DNA of 64,000 bases from NCBI GenBank assembly GCA_020852275.1, contig JADZBE010000024.1, forward strand, positions 1-64,000, read 5' to 3'. This DNA is from Phycisphaerales bacterium (lineage in GTDB: Bacteria; Planctomycetota; Phycisphaerae; UBA1845). This document shows, one piece after another, positions 43,375 through 52,062 of the stretch; position 1 is the first letter of the stretch, and each line of letters starts with the position of its first letter. The notes beneath the pieces were generated by a model. It did not search any database. It worked only from the letters and a program-made list of their open reading frames with translations, and was not told the DNA's origin. The position numbers and the translations under genes were made by a program.

Positions 43375-44033
43375 CCCCCAACGGCCATCAGACCCACGGT
43401 TGCTATGCCGCCCAACACACCCGGGTGAATCTTGATCCAGATCATCGAAAGGATCGCAAGCAGCGCGATCCGCCGGCAGGACAGCGCGCCTTCAAGGAAC
43501 CGCCGCGCAATCGCGTAGCAGACGGGAATCCCCACCAGCGTCATCAGCAGCGGCCGAGCCAGGAACTGCGCCGACGCCGCCGACGCCGCGAGCATCGTCG
43601 TCACGATCGCCCAGATCGGCCACGCCCCGGCCTCCACGCTCGCGCGATACATCCATCGAAACAGCGCCGCCAGACACAACGCCCAAAGGAACGCGATGAA
43701 CGCGTACCCCCCCCACTCATACGCCGCGGCCAGCACCTGATCACCCTGAAACTGCGTGGCGACAAACGGCTCGCCGGCGCGCGTCCAACTGAACGACTCC
43801 ACGCGGGACGGCACCGCCGCCGCCAGCGAATCCTGCCCAATGCGGATGTGCCAGCCGGTGCCGGGATCGTTGAACAGCGCGGAGGCGCCCAACTGCATCA
43901 CGCGCAGGAAGATGAGCACGAACACCGCGTCCGCCAGCGTCGGAGCAAATCGCGCCAACCCTCGAACGGCAGGCAGCCCGTGGGCGCATGCTGCACGGTT
44001 TTCGGACGACGGAAGGGACGCGGCTTGGCTCAT
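43371..44033 (-). CDS. Membrane protein, N-terminal half of a probable split gene
   Basis: 220 residues from ATG 44033. Several helices, with DPGTGWHIRIGQDSL and SRVESFSWTRAGEPFVATQF in the first loop, and ending inside a helix (ATVGLMAVGG) rather than at a domain border. Together with the gene at 42409 it makes a complete polytopic protein of a kind often found beside glycosyltransferases. The pair could be a real two-gene arrangement with GTGA coupling, a frameshift mutation, or a sequencing error in the G run. Confidence 0.65.
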   Translation of the reverse strand: MSQAASLPSSENRAACAHGLPAVRGLARFAPTLADAVFVLIFLRVMQLGASALFNDPGTGWHIRIGQDSLAAAVPSRVESFSWTRAGEPFVATQFQGDQVLAAAYEWGGYAFIAFLWALCLAALFRWMYRASVEAGAWPIWAIVTTMLAASAASAQFLARPLLMTLVGIPVCYAIARRFLEGALSCRRIALLAILSMIWIKIHPGVLGGIATVGLMAVGG

Positions 44034-44151
44034 GTTGGCACCGCGTAACCCATCGGCAGCCGCTCCCTCCAACATGGCGAAATGTGCAGTGATCGGAGCC
44101 GAGCCGAACTGATCGGACCGGAGTTGCGCTAAGTCGCGCGGTTTGTCGTGG

Positions 44152-44243
44152 GGTGGCACGGTCCGGCGCACTCGCCGGGCCGTGGAGGGTCGGCCAGCGG
44201 TGCCTCTCCTCGCACCCCACGGGTCCGCTGCTGCGGACCCGTG
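44152..44243. repeat. Two adjacent palindromes before oleC
   Basis: A family D element at 44152-44185 (GGTGGCACGGTCCGGCG, CACT, then CGCCGGGCCGTG) and a perfect CACGGGTCCGC / GCGGACCCGTG hairpin at 44218-44243. The 300-base gap 44034-44334 holds no gene otherwise. Confidence 0.6.
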
Positions 44244-44334
44244 CCACCCGGCGCGCCGCCTGTGCCTCGACGCGCCTCTGCCTCGCCGTCCCACCCATGC
44301 CTCACTGCAGGCTTGTCGGTATCATGCGCGCGGC

Positions 44335-46089
44335 ATGGCAACCCTGATGGCAGATCCACCAGTTGCGGCGCGGCGCACCTTCAACATCGCCTCGCACCTG
44401 CCGCGCATGGCTGACCTCGTGCCGCAGCAGGCCGCGGTCATCGTGCCTTGGCAACGCCATCCTGACGCAGCGCCCGGCTGTGCCGCATGGACCTTCAGCG
44501 AGCTGGAGCTTGAGTCGAACCGCATCGCCAACGGCTTTGCGTCCATCGGCATCGAGCGCGGTACGCGAACCGTCGTCATGATCCGCCCCGGCCTGGAGTT
44601 CACGGCGGTCGTCTTCGCCTTGTTCAAGGTCGGCGCGGCGCCGGTGATGATCGACCCGGGCATGGGCGTTTCGCGCATGGTGGATTGTATCGCGGAAGTC
44701 GAGCCAGAGGCCTTTGTGGGGGTTCCGCTGGCGCAGCTTGTCCGCGTGCTGAATCGGCGGCGTTTTTCGAAACTCCGCGCCATCGTCACCGTGGGTCGGC
44801 GCTTCGGCTGGGGCGGCGCCACGCTCCAGGAATTGCGCTGTGCCGGTTCCCCCCGCTACACGATGGCCGACACCGCCGCCGACGAAGTGGCCGCCATACT
44901 CTTCACCACAGGCAGCACGGGCCCGCCCAAAGGCGTGGTGTACGAGCACGGCATGTTCGACGCGCAGGTGCGGCTCATTCAGGCGTGGTACGACATGCAG
45001 CCCGGCGAGATCGACATGCCGGCGTTTCCTCTCTTCGCCCTCTTCAGCACGGCCATGGGCATGACCTGCGTCATTCCTGAGATGGACCCGTCGCGCCCGG
45101 GCCGATGCGACCCGGCGAAGCTGGTGCGCGACATCGTGGCCCATCGCGTGACGACGAGCTTTGGTTCACCGGCGATCTGGCGGCGGGTCGGCGAGCACTG
45201 TGTTTCGCGCGGCATCCGGCTGCCGACGCTGAAGCGCATCCTCACCGCCGGCGCGCCCATTCCCTGGCGCGTGATCGAATCCCTGCATCGCGTGCTCCCG
45301 GACGACGGCGACGTCCACACGCCGTACGGCGCGACCGAATCGCTTCCCGTCGCGTCAATCAGCGGGCGTGAACTGTTCAGCGGCGGGTTTATTGCGCAAT
45401 CACGGCGCGGCGCGGGAACGTGCGTCGGCAGGCCTTTCCCCGGTATCGACGTGCGCATCATCCGTCTCAGCGATTCCAAGATTGCAACCTGGTCCAGCGC
45501 TTTGGAAGTTCCCCCCGGGCAGCACGGCGAGATCGTCGTCGCCGGCGACGTGGTGACCCGGCGCTACGACCACAACCCCGGCGCGACCGCGCTGCACAAG
45601 ATTTACGACGGCGCTCGCGTCTGGCATCGCATCGGCGACGTAGGATACATGGACCGGGAGGGGCGGCTGTGGTTCTGCGGGCGCAAGGCGCACCGCGTCG
45701 AAACGAGTGAACGCACTTTGTTCACCATCGAATGCGAAGCGATCTTCAACGAGCATCCCGATGTCGCCCGCTCCGCACTCGTGGGAATACGGCGAGCCGC
45801 GGACTTGAGTCCGCGCGGACCGACCCCCCCGCCCGCGGCGGACGTTGGACCCCACTCTCCCTGCACATCTGAACCGGTCATCCTCATCGAGCCGAAGCCG
45901 GGGCGCATGCCGCGCGGCCGCAGGAGGGCGGAGTTCGTCGCGGAGCTTATCGAACGGGCGCAGGCCGACCCGCGCACCCGCCTGATCCGCACCGTGCTGT
46001 TCCATCGCGCGTTTCCCGTGGACATCCGCCACAACGCCAAGATCTTCCGCGAGAAACTGGCCGTCTGGGCGGCGGAGCGACTCGCATGA
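44335..46089 (+). CDS. oleC: OleC-like AMP-dependent synthetase (beta-lactone synthetase of olefin biosynthesis)
   Basis: 584 residues from ATG 44335. ANL-superfamily signatures: AMP/P-loop motif LFTTGSTGPPKGVVYEHG (about 190-207), the OleC-typical FPLFALFSTAMGMTCVIPEM and MDPSRPG, FGSPAIW, YGATES, and GDVGYMD. In OleABCD, OleC adenylates a 2-alkyl-3-hydroxyalkanoic acid and closes it to a beta-lactone that OleB decarboxylates to an olefin. Coupled by ATGA to oleD. Around residues 487-513 an extra Pro/Ala-rich segment is encoded by a palindrome-containing insert (45800-45820). oleA and oleB are not in this window. Confidence 0.88.
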   Translation: MATLMADPPVAARRTFNIASHLPRMADLVPQQAAVIVPWQRHPDAAPGCAAWTFSELELESNRIANGFASIGIERGTRTVVMIRPGLEFTAVVFALFKVGAAPVMIDPGMGVSRMVDCIAEVEPEAFVGVPLAQLVRVLNRRRFSKLRAIVTVGRRFGWGGATLQELRCAGSPRYTMADTAADEVAAILFTTGSTGPPKGVVYEHGMFDAQVRLIQAWYDMQPGEIDMPAFPLFALFSTAMGMTCVIPEMDPSRPGRCDPAKLVRDIVAHRVTTSFGSPAIWRRVGEHCVSRGIRLPTLKRILTAGAPIPWRVIESLHRVLPDDGDVHTPYGATESLPVASISGRELFSGGFIAQSRRGAGTCVGRPFPGIDVRIIRLSDSKIATWSSALEVPPGQHGEIVVAGDVVTRRYDHNPGATALHKIYDGARVWHRIGDVGYMDREGRLWFCGRKAHRVETSERTLFTIECEAIFNEHPDVARSALVGIRRAADLSPRGPTPPPAADVGPHSPCTSEPVILIEPKPGRMPRGRRRAEFVAELIERAQADPRTRLIRTVLFHRAFPVDIRHNAKIFREKLAVWAAERLA

Positions 46090-47081
46090 GAGCGCTCATC
46101 ACCGGCGGCGGCGGGTTCCTCGGCGGGCGCATTGCACGAATGCTGCATGAGCGCGGCGACGAGGTCACCGTGTTCGGGCGCAGCGCCTATGCGCACATGG
46201 CCGCGCTGGGCATCCGCTGCGTGCAGGGCGACGTGCGCGACGGCGAGACGGTGCGCCGCGCGTGCGCGGGCATCGACGCCGTCTTCCACGCAGCGGCGCT
46301 TCCTGGAATCTGGGGGCCTGACGACCTCTACTATCAAACCAACACCGTCGGCACGGAGAACGTCATCCGCGCCGCGCAAGCCTGCGGAGTCGGAAGGCTG
46401 ATATACACCAGCTCGCCGAGCGTGGTCCTCGGCGCCGCTGCGGTGCGCGGGGGGAACGAATCGCTGCCGTACCCGGGGCGCTACCTTGCCCCCTACCCGC
46501 GAACCAAGGCGCTGGCGGAGCGCAAAGTTTTGGCGGCAAGCAGCGGCCACCTGCGCACCGTCGCCATTCGCCCGCACCTGATCTTCGGTCCGGGCGATCC
46601 GCACCTGCTGCCGCGCATCGTCGCCCGGGCCCGGCGGCATCGCCTCGTGCGCATCGGCAACGGCGAGAACCTCGTGGACATCACCTACATCGACAACGCG
46701 GCGCAGGCGCACGTGCAGGCCGCGGATGAGCTTAGCAGCCCCGGGCGCTGCGCGGGCCGGGCGTACTTCGTCTCCCAGGGTGAGCCGGTGAAGTTGTGGG
46801 ATTGGATCGGCGAAGTCCTCGCACGCATCAGCGCGCCGCCGATCCGCAGACGCCTGTCGCACCGCACGGCGCGCTGCGCCGGCGCGTGCATGGAAGGCCT
46901 CTACCGGATGCTCCGCATTCGCGCCGAGCCGCCCATGACCCGCTTCCTCGCCGATCAGCTCGCTCACGATCATTACTTTGACATCAGCGCGGCCCGGAGG
47001 GATTTCGGCTACACGCCCGTCGTGTCAACCGCTGAGGCGACCGATCGCCTCGTGGAGTGGCTCAAGGCATTGAATCTCTAA
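46086..47081 (+). CDS. oleD: OleD-like NAD(P)-dependent 2-alkyl-3-oxoalkanoate reductase
   Basis: 331 residues. Extended short-chain dehydrogenase (3-beta-HSD/epimerase type): Rossmann motif ITGGGGFLGGRIA at the N-terminus, HAAALPGIWG, IYTSSPSVV, catalytic YxxxK as Y-P-R-T-K in LAPYPRTKALAE, and the substrate-side FGPGDPHLLPRIV. In the Ole pathway it reduces the beta-keto acid made by OleA to the beta-hydroxy acid used by OleC. Gene order oleC-oleD with a 4-base overlap supports the assignment over other epimerases. Confidence 0.85.
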   Translation: MRALITGGGGFLGGRIARMLHERGDEVTVFGRSAYAHMAALGIRCVQGDVRDGETVRRACAGIDAVFHAAALPGIWGPDDLYYQTNTVGTENVIRAAQACGVGRLIYTSSPSVVLGAAAVRGGNESLPYPGRYLAPYPRTKALAERKVLAASSGHLRTVAIRPHLIFGPGDPHLLPRIVARARRHRLVRIGNGENLVDITYIDNAAQAHVQAADELSSPGRCAGRAYFVSQGEPVKLWDWIGEVLARISAPPIRRRLSHRTARCAGACMEGLYRMLRIRAEPPMTRFLADQLAHDHYFDISAARRDFGYTPVVSTAEATDRLVEWLKALNL

Positions 47082-47127
47082 CCTCGACTCTTTGCCAATT
47101 TTCCAGAGAGGATCAGACTCCGCGAGC

Positions 47128-47360
47128 CATCCCCGCAGGGGATGCACATGAATAGCCGCGGGCGCAGCCCACGGAAAGCGGAGGGTGGATGCCCCAACCC
47201 CGAAGGGGTTGTACGATTCCCGCAGCGGCGTTCAAGCAGGCCCACCACGTCGTGGGACCATTTCCATCGGTTCGCGATGGAAGCAGGGCGAACGCGGGTA
47301 CGACCCTTTCGGGGTCGAATGAACCTCAAACAGCTTCGCCCCGTGGGCTTGCGCCCACGG
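47128..47360. repeat. Block of at least five short hairpins
   Basis: Within the 426-base gap after oleD: CATCCCC/GGGGATG (47128-47144), CCGCGGGC/GCCCACGG (47156-47174), AACCCC/GGGGTT (47196-47210), CGACCC/GGGTCG (47301-47317), and CCGTGGGC/GCCCACGG (47341-47360, perfect). Frames crossing it look like spurious translations. It may be a degenerate mobile or REP-like array. Confidence 0.55.
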
Positions 47361-47507
47361 CTACCCACGTGGTTCCTCATCGGGGAACAAGCCGCGACCT
47401 CCCCGGATGAGAGTCGAATGTCCCGAGAAGGTTCGCGGTTTCGAGACAGCCGGCAAAACACGCGGGTGACGCGCTCCGTAGCTGGTTTCGAGTTCCACCC
47501 CGGGCTG

Positions 47508-48344
47508 TCACGGTCGCGGCTCTGCAGGTGTCGCCTCGCGGCGAGGCGATTCGGGCTTCTCGCCGTCCAGCTTGCGCGGCTTCTCGCTGGAATCCACCTT
47601 GTCGCCGGAATCCGCTTTGCCGCCGGAATCCACCTTGCCCCCGCGCTCGGGCTTGTCGGAGGTTCCCGCGGGATTCAGCCGCGCTTCGACTTGGCGTTCG
47701 ATGATGCCGTCGCGGTTGCGCGACTTCTCGTCCATGAGCTTCTTGAGGGAAAGCAGACGCTCCTCGAGGCGACTGATGTCCAGTCGCCGGCGCTCCTGCG
47801 CGGCGTCGAACTGCTTGCTCATCAGCTCGCGCAGCTTCTGACGGAGCTTGTCGCGTCGCTGCTCGTCCTTGTTCTGCAGGAACTCGCCGACCAAAACTTG
47901 AATGCGGTACTCGAGTTGCTTTTCGCGGATCAGGATTTCCGTGCGCGGCGCGTTCTCGGCCTGCTCCTCCATGATCGGCACCAGCTCCACCGCCAGCTTC
48001 TCCATCCGCGTGTTGTACGCGCGGTTGTCTCCCGCCTGCAGCGGCTGCACCTCGTTCCACACTTCGGGGAAGTTCTGCTGGATGAACGCCTCCAGCGCGC
48101 GACGCTCGCGCGCCGCCATATGCCGCCAGTCGCGCACGCTCGGCACGAAGGCCCCGTCGGCGTAGCCCAGCTTACGCAGGGTTTCTTCCTGCACGCTGGA
48201 AGCGCTCGATTCCGGCGCCGCCGGCGGCGCCGGCGGACCTGTCGATTCCTGCGACCAAGCGGTCCGCGCCGGCAGCGCGGCGAGGCTCCATCCGGCAAGA
48301 GCCATGACCATCCACGCGCATCGGGCGATCATCTTCGGTTCCAT
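47508..48344 (-). CDS. Exported coiled-coil protein of unknown function
   Basis: 278 residues from ATG 48344 (ATG 48332 possible). Signal peptide MIARCAWMVMALAGWSLAALPARTAWSQ, a globular part with VPSVRDWRHMAARERRALEA and NFPEVWNEV, then about 100 charged residues predicted as coiled coil (LEYRIQVLVGEFLQNKDEQR, DISRLEERLLSLKKLMDEKS), and a low-complexity Lys/Asp/Ser tail with imperfect GGKVDSG repeats. It follows the sigma/membrane-regulator pair at a 19-base distance and is probably their co-transcribed target. Periplasmic, function unknown. Confidence 0.75.
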   Translation of the reverse strand: MEPKMIARCAWMVMALAGWSLAALPARTAWSQESTGPPAPPAAPESSASSVQEETLRKLGYADGAFVPSVRDWRHMAARERRALEAFIQQNFPEVWNEVQPLQAGDNRAYNTRMEKLAVELVPIMEEQAENAPRTEILIREKQLEYRIQVLVGEFLQNKDEQRRDKLRQKLRELMSKQFDAAQERRRLDISRLEERLLSLKKLMDEKSRNRDGIIERQVEARLNPAGTSDKPERGGKVDSGGKADSGDKVDSSEKPRKLDGEKPESPRREATPAEPRP

Positions 48345-48363
48345 CCTCGCTTGCCCCCGTAAA

Positions 48364-48951
48364 TCACGTGTCGACCTCGTCCGCCAATTCATCCATCAAC
48401 CGGTCCAGCTCATCCGTCACCCCGTGCAGCATCGCGTCGTCCGCCGGCAGGGCATCGGGCTCTGCGAAGCTGCTTTCCAGCGCCGTCATCTCGCGATCAA
48501 GCGCTGAAAGATCAAGGTCGTCCTGCGAGGGCCTGACCTGAAGCGACGCGATCAGAAGTTCGCTGGGCGCCACGCGCGCCGCGGAACCCGCCGAGGAGCC
48601 TCCGCGGTTGCGCAGCGGCGATTGCACGACGCACAGGAACGCGATCGCGGCCGCTGCGGCGAGACCCTTACGCATCCACGTGTTCCATCGTGCCAGCGCC
48701 GGGACCGGGCGAACGGGGATCAACGCCTGCTTAGTCGCAGCAGGCTTCAACTCCTCGCGCATGCGTGACTTGATCCGGCCGGCAAGGTCGGCCGGCGCCG
48801 CCATATCGAGCCTGGAACCGAGCCACCGCTCACTCAACTCGACCCGCACGCGCAGCTTGATGAGCTGCGCGTCCGCGGCCGGGTCGCACAGCCGGTCGGC
48901 CAGCCATGCCTCGTACCGCGCGATGTCCGGTTGAATCTTGTCGTCGTGCAT
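48364..48951 (-). CDS. Membrane protein, probable anti-sigma partner
   Basis: 195 residues from ATG 48951, overlapping the sigma-factor stop by one base. The N-terminal 95 residues are cytoplasmic and helical (DIARYEAWLADRLCDPAADA, LAGRIKSRMREEL), one membrane helix follows (MRKGLAAAAAIAFLCVVQSP), then an acidic periplasmic tail (LDRLMDELADEVDT). It has no zinc-type HxxxCxxC motif. Position and topology suggest it holds the ECF sigma factor, but the assignment rests on context. Confidence 0.65.
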   Translation of the reverse strand: MHDDKIQPDIARYEAWLADRLCDPAADAQLIKLRVRVELSERWLGSRLDMAAPADLAGRIKSRMREELKPAATKQALIPVRPVPALARWNTWMRKGLAAAAAIAFLCVVQSPLRNRGGSSAGSAARVAPSELLIASLQVRPSQDDLDLSALDREMTALESSFAEPDALPADDAMLHGVTDELDRLMDELADEVDT

Positions 48952-49550
48952 CAGGCGCCACCTTCCATCCACTCGCGAAGCTTCGCCAGCCCGCGGTGCG
49001 ACCGCGCCAGCGCCGTTCCCAAGGGTGTGCCCATCATCTCCGCTATCTGCGCGAAACTCATCTCCGTGTAATGCCGCAGCAGAATCACCTCCCGCTCCGG
49101 CTCAGGAAGCCGGGCCAGCGCATCCGCAAGCCGACCCATGTCCTCCTTCAACTTCATACCGGCGTCCGGGTCCGCGGCATCATCCGACTCCGCCCGCTCC
49201 AGCCCGAACCCGCCTTCGGATTCCCCGTCTTCCCCCCGACCCGCCGAGAACGAGGTCGTGCTGATTGATCGCTTCACCCGGCGGATCCGATCCCGAGCCA
49301 AGTTTGTGGCGATCCGGAACAACCACGCCTCGAACCGCCCGTCGTCCTCGTACCGCTCCAACGTCCGAACCAGCCGGACAAAGACCTCCTGAACCAGATC
49401 CTCGGCCTCTTCTCGATGCCCTGTCAACCTGTAGAGGAATCCGTACAGCCGTGCAGAATACAGGTCAACCAGCTCGTCGAACGCCTCGACCACGCCGGCC
49501 TTGGCGCGCAAGACCACGGCCGACGGGTTTGCCTGCGCGATCTGAGGCAT
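48951..49550 (-). CDS. ECF-type RNA polymerase sigma factor
   Basis: 199 residues from ATG 49550. Region 2: FDELVDLYSARLYGFLYRLT and DLVQEVFVRLVRTLERYEDD with FEAWLFRIATNLARDRIRR. Region 4: LPEPEREVILLRHYTEMSFA followed by QIAEMMGTPLGTALARSHRG. Ends WMEGGA. Co-transcribed with the membrane regulator and coiled-coil protein, so probably an envelope-stress-type switch. Confidence 0.9.
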   Translation of the reverse strand: MPQIAQANPSAVVLRAKAGVVEAFDELVDLYSARLYGFLYRLTGHREEAEDLVQEVFVRLVRTLERYEDDGRFEAWLFRIATNLARDRIRRVKRSISTTSFSAGRGEDGESEGGFGLERAESDDAADPDAGMKLKEDMGRLADALARLPEPEREVILLRHYTEMSFAQIAEMMGTPLGTALARSHRGLAKLREWMEGGA

Positions 49551-49920
49551 CCTCTGGTTCAACGCCACGATGACACGTCCATTGCCGAAGGAGCGTCCGA
49601 TCAAGCGGACTGCAGGGTCAGGTTTGAAATCCTTCGCGCATCGAGGGATGACATCCGCACGCCGACTTCAGGCCGACGCCCCGCATATTCTAGCTCAAAG
49701 CTGAGCGACCTGCGCCCACCGGACGAGGCGGCGCGGTGTGCGTCATTCGCCACGCCCGTCCGCGATGAACTGCGATGCTTGCGTCATTTCCGCGCAGGCG
49801 GGAATCCAGACGGCGCCTTGTGAGGAGGAATCTATCAGGCGGGTCTCCTGGGCCGACTGGACCCTCGCCTGCGCGGGGGCGACAGGGTCCACCTCTGGTT
49901 TCGAGGTCCAGCACAGGTCG
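49551..49920. repeat. 370-base gap with inverted-repeat element, family A (49782-49882)
   Basis: The left arm (CCGCGCAGGCGGGAATCCAG) and right arm (CTCGCCTGCGCGGGGGCGAC) lie 45 bases apart. The rest of the gap shows no gene. Confidence 0.65.
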
Positions 49921-52062
49921 CTACGGGTTCATGCCCTGGTCCGTTCGGAATTCGAATATCCGCCAGCCCTGGGAGCAAGTTGGCGGGTCGCGGGCAACAA
50001 GGTTGAGCCGATCCACCACAGCAGCCATGTCTGGCTGCCAAGCGCTTCGCCAGCGATTGTCGGGATCGAAGATGAAAAAGACCTGGTCCTGCGAGATGCC
50101 GCGGTGATCGGCGATCGCCGACACCCATCGGCGGGCTGTCTCCACATCCGGCGGCAGCGGGTATGTCGGCAAGTGAGTTTCGAAGCTCAGGAACTCGTGG
50201 AAATTGCTGAACAGGATCAGCTCGTGGGGATCCTCCTGCGCGAGCCGGGCATAAAGCGATGGCGCGCCAGGAGAGAACGCCTGCGCCCAAGCGCCCGAGG
50301 GTCCGTGCTCCTGCGGCGTGGCGCGCCACTTCCGATAGCTTTGCGGCCAAGCATGGGTGGCATTCCAGTGCAGAAGAACGACCAGCGCGGCCAGGATGGC
50401 CGATCGAAGCCCCATGGCATAGCAGCCCTTAAAGGAAGGCGTTCTCACATGGGGCGCCGGCTTTCCAATCGGTGAGTGGCGCACCGGCTTTCCAGCCGGT
50501 GACTCTCCTGTGCCTAAGCGGACGCATTGATCCGGTTCACGCCGGCAGAGCGAAACGGCGCCCGCGATGCACAGGGAAAGCAGCAGCGGCCGCACAGGCT
50601 CGTAATAGCGCCCCAGCGAAACATAGTCGTACTTCGTGCCGAACAGCGCCGTGGCCAGCACCAGCTCGACGAGCAGCGTGATGACCAGCCCCAGCCCCAG
50701 CGCCACCTCCACCCGCCCGAGCACCTCCGCAAGAAGCCGACGGCCGCTGCGCAGCGGCAGCCAGATCGCCAGCGCGATCGGCAGGCCCGCGCATAACCAG
50801 CGCGCTTCGGGTCGATGAGCGTAGAACCCGAAGTCCGTCAGCGTGCGCCAACCGGTGAGCAGCAGAGCAGGGTCCATCCGGGCGCGAACGCCCTGCCCAA
50901 GATTCAGACTCGACTGCACGCCTTCCGCGACGCCCCAGGCATGGTTGATCGCGAGCAACGCGAAGATGGGCGCTGCGCCGCCCATGATGAATGCCACCGC
51001 CGGGCGCAACGTGCGACCATTCCGCCACGTCATGCACACCACGATCGCGCCGGCGCCGAGCGGCACGAACACCGCCGCGTACCGGATCCACACCAACGAC
51101 CCGCACAGCAGACCCAACAGGCCGTGCAGCGCGACCGCGTGATGTCGCGCACGGTGATTCGACTGCTTCGGCGCAGTCGAACCCGAGGCGTGGTCAAGAG
51201 CGGATTCCGTTGAGCTTCGCAACGCGCCAGCGGCCAGCAGCAGCAGCCAGGGCAGTGCAGCCGTGACAATCGTGTCGGTGCGCGGATGAAGCAGCCCGCC
51301 TGCCGACACGCTGCACGAAGCCACCACCAAGCCCGCCAGGATCGACGTCCACCTTCCGCTGGTTGAGACGCTGCCGCACAACTGAGCCGCGACCGTGAGG
51401 GAGCGAAGGTTTCCCAACGAACTCGCGGCTTCCGAAACAGTGTGCAGGCGCCAAGTCCACGCAAACCAGCCCACCAGCGCGCTCGCGCAACACGCAACCG
51501 CCAACCAACTCGCGGCCTGCAGCGTCGTGCCGCCGACGAGCAGGCGGACCAGCCAGACCAGCAGCGGATATCCCACGGGCCACTTCGTGAGGAACGCAAA
51601 GTCCGCGCGATAGTCCCACGGCTGGAAAGGCGCGACCGGATCGAGACTGGTCAAACCCTTCCCCTCCGCGAAGCGCTCCGCGGCCAAGAGGCTGTAGCAG
51701 TAGTCGGACTCGACCTGCGGAGCGATAGCGGTCCTTCCGGGGAGGAATGCCAGGAGCGCGAACACGACGAGGAGCGCGAATGCATGTGGGAGTGCGCGTG
51801 AGAATGCACTCGGGACAACCAGAAGAGAGGGATCCGCAGATGACGCAGATTGCGCAGATTCAGGCTTCGCGGCGAGAACTTGGCACTGATTCTGGATTGC
51901 TGGTACGCAGGCTGCCGATGCCGCGCGGATCGGAGCGGACTCGATGACCGCGAGGGCGGCCGGGAATGAAGCCGGCGCTGCGAGCGGAACCTCATCGAGA
52001 GCAACGCTATGCGGTAGTGCTTTCACCGAATGGAAGCTCACTGAAGGGAAACTGGGTGGCAT
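49921..52062 (-). CDS. Polytopic membrane protein, GT-C/ArnT-type glycosyltransferase candidate
   Basis: About 713 residues from ATG 52062; ATG 52086 lies inside a palindromic repeat, and the first helix begins only near residue 96, so the true start may be further in. About ten helices. The first extracytoplasmic loop has an acidic pair region (VESDYCYSLLAAERFAEGKG, then SLDPVAPFQP and KWPVGYPLLVWLV), the layout of PMT/ArnT enzymes that use polyprenyl-linked sugar. A hydrophilic interruption (GESPAGKPVRHSPIGKPAPH) is encoded by family B repeats at 50454-50505, and a family E copy lies at 51384. Donor and acceptor unknown. Confidence 0.7.
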   Translation of the reverse strand: MPPSFPSVSFHSVKALPHSVALDEVPLAAPASFPAALAVIESAPIRAASAACVPAIQNQCQVLAAKPESAQSASSADPSLLVVPSAFSRALPHAFALLVVFALLAFLPGRTAIAPQVESDYCYSLLAAERFAEGKGLTSLDPVAPFQPWDYRADFAFLTKWPVGYPLLVWLVRLLVGGTTLQAASWLAVACCASALVGWFAWTWRLHTVSEAASSLGNLRSLTVAAQLCGSVSTSGRWTSILAGLVVASCSVSAGGLLHPRTDTIVTAALPWLLLLAAGALRSSTESALDHASGSTAPKQSNHRARHHAVALHGLLGLLCGSLVWIRYAAVFVPLGAGAIVVCMTWRNGRTLRPAVAFIMGGAAPIFALLAINHAWGVAEGVQSSLNLGQGVRARMDPALLLTGWRTLTDFGFYAHRPEARWLCAGLPIALAIWLPLRSGRRLLAEVLGRVEVALGLGLVITLLVELVLATALFGTKYDYVSLGRYYEPVRPLLLSLCIAGAVSLCRREPDQCVRLGTGESPAGKPVRHSPIGKPAPHVRTPSFKGCYAMGLRSAILAALVVLLHWNATHAWPQSYRKWRATPQEHGPSGAWAQAFSPGAPSLYARLAQEDPHELILFSNFHEFLSFETHLPTYPLPPDVETARRWVSAIADHRGISQDQVFFIFDPDNRWRSAWQPDMAAVVDRLNLVARDPPTCSQGWRIFEFRTDQGMNP
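50454..50505. repeat. Two family B palindromes inside a reading frame
   Basis: GCGCCGGCTTTCCAATCGGT and CACCGGCTTTCCAGCCGGTG in tandem, read in frame within the membrane glycosyltransferase gene and producing GKP-type peptides (SPAGKPV, SPIGKPA). Confidence 0.7.
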
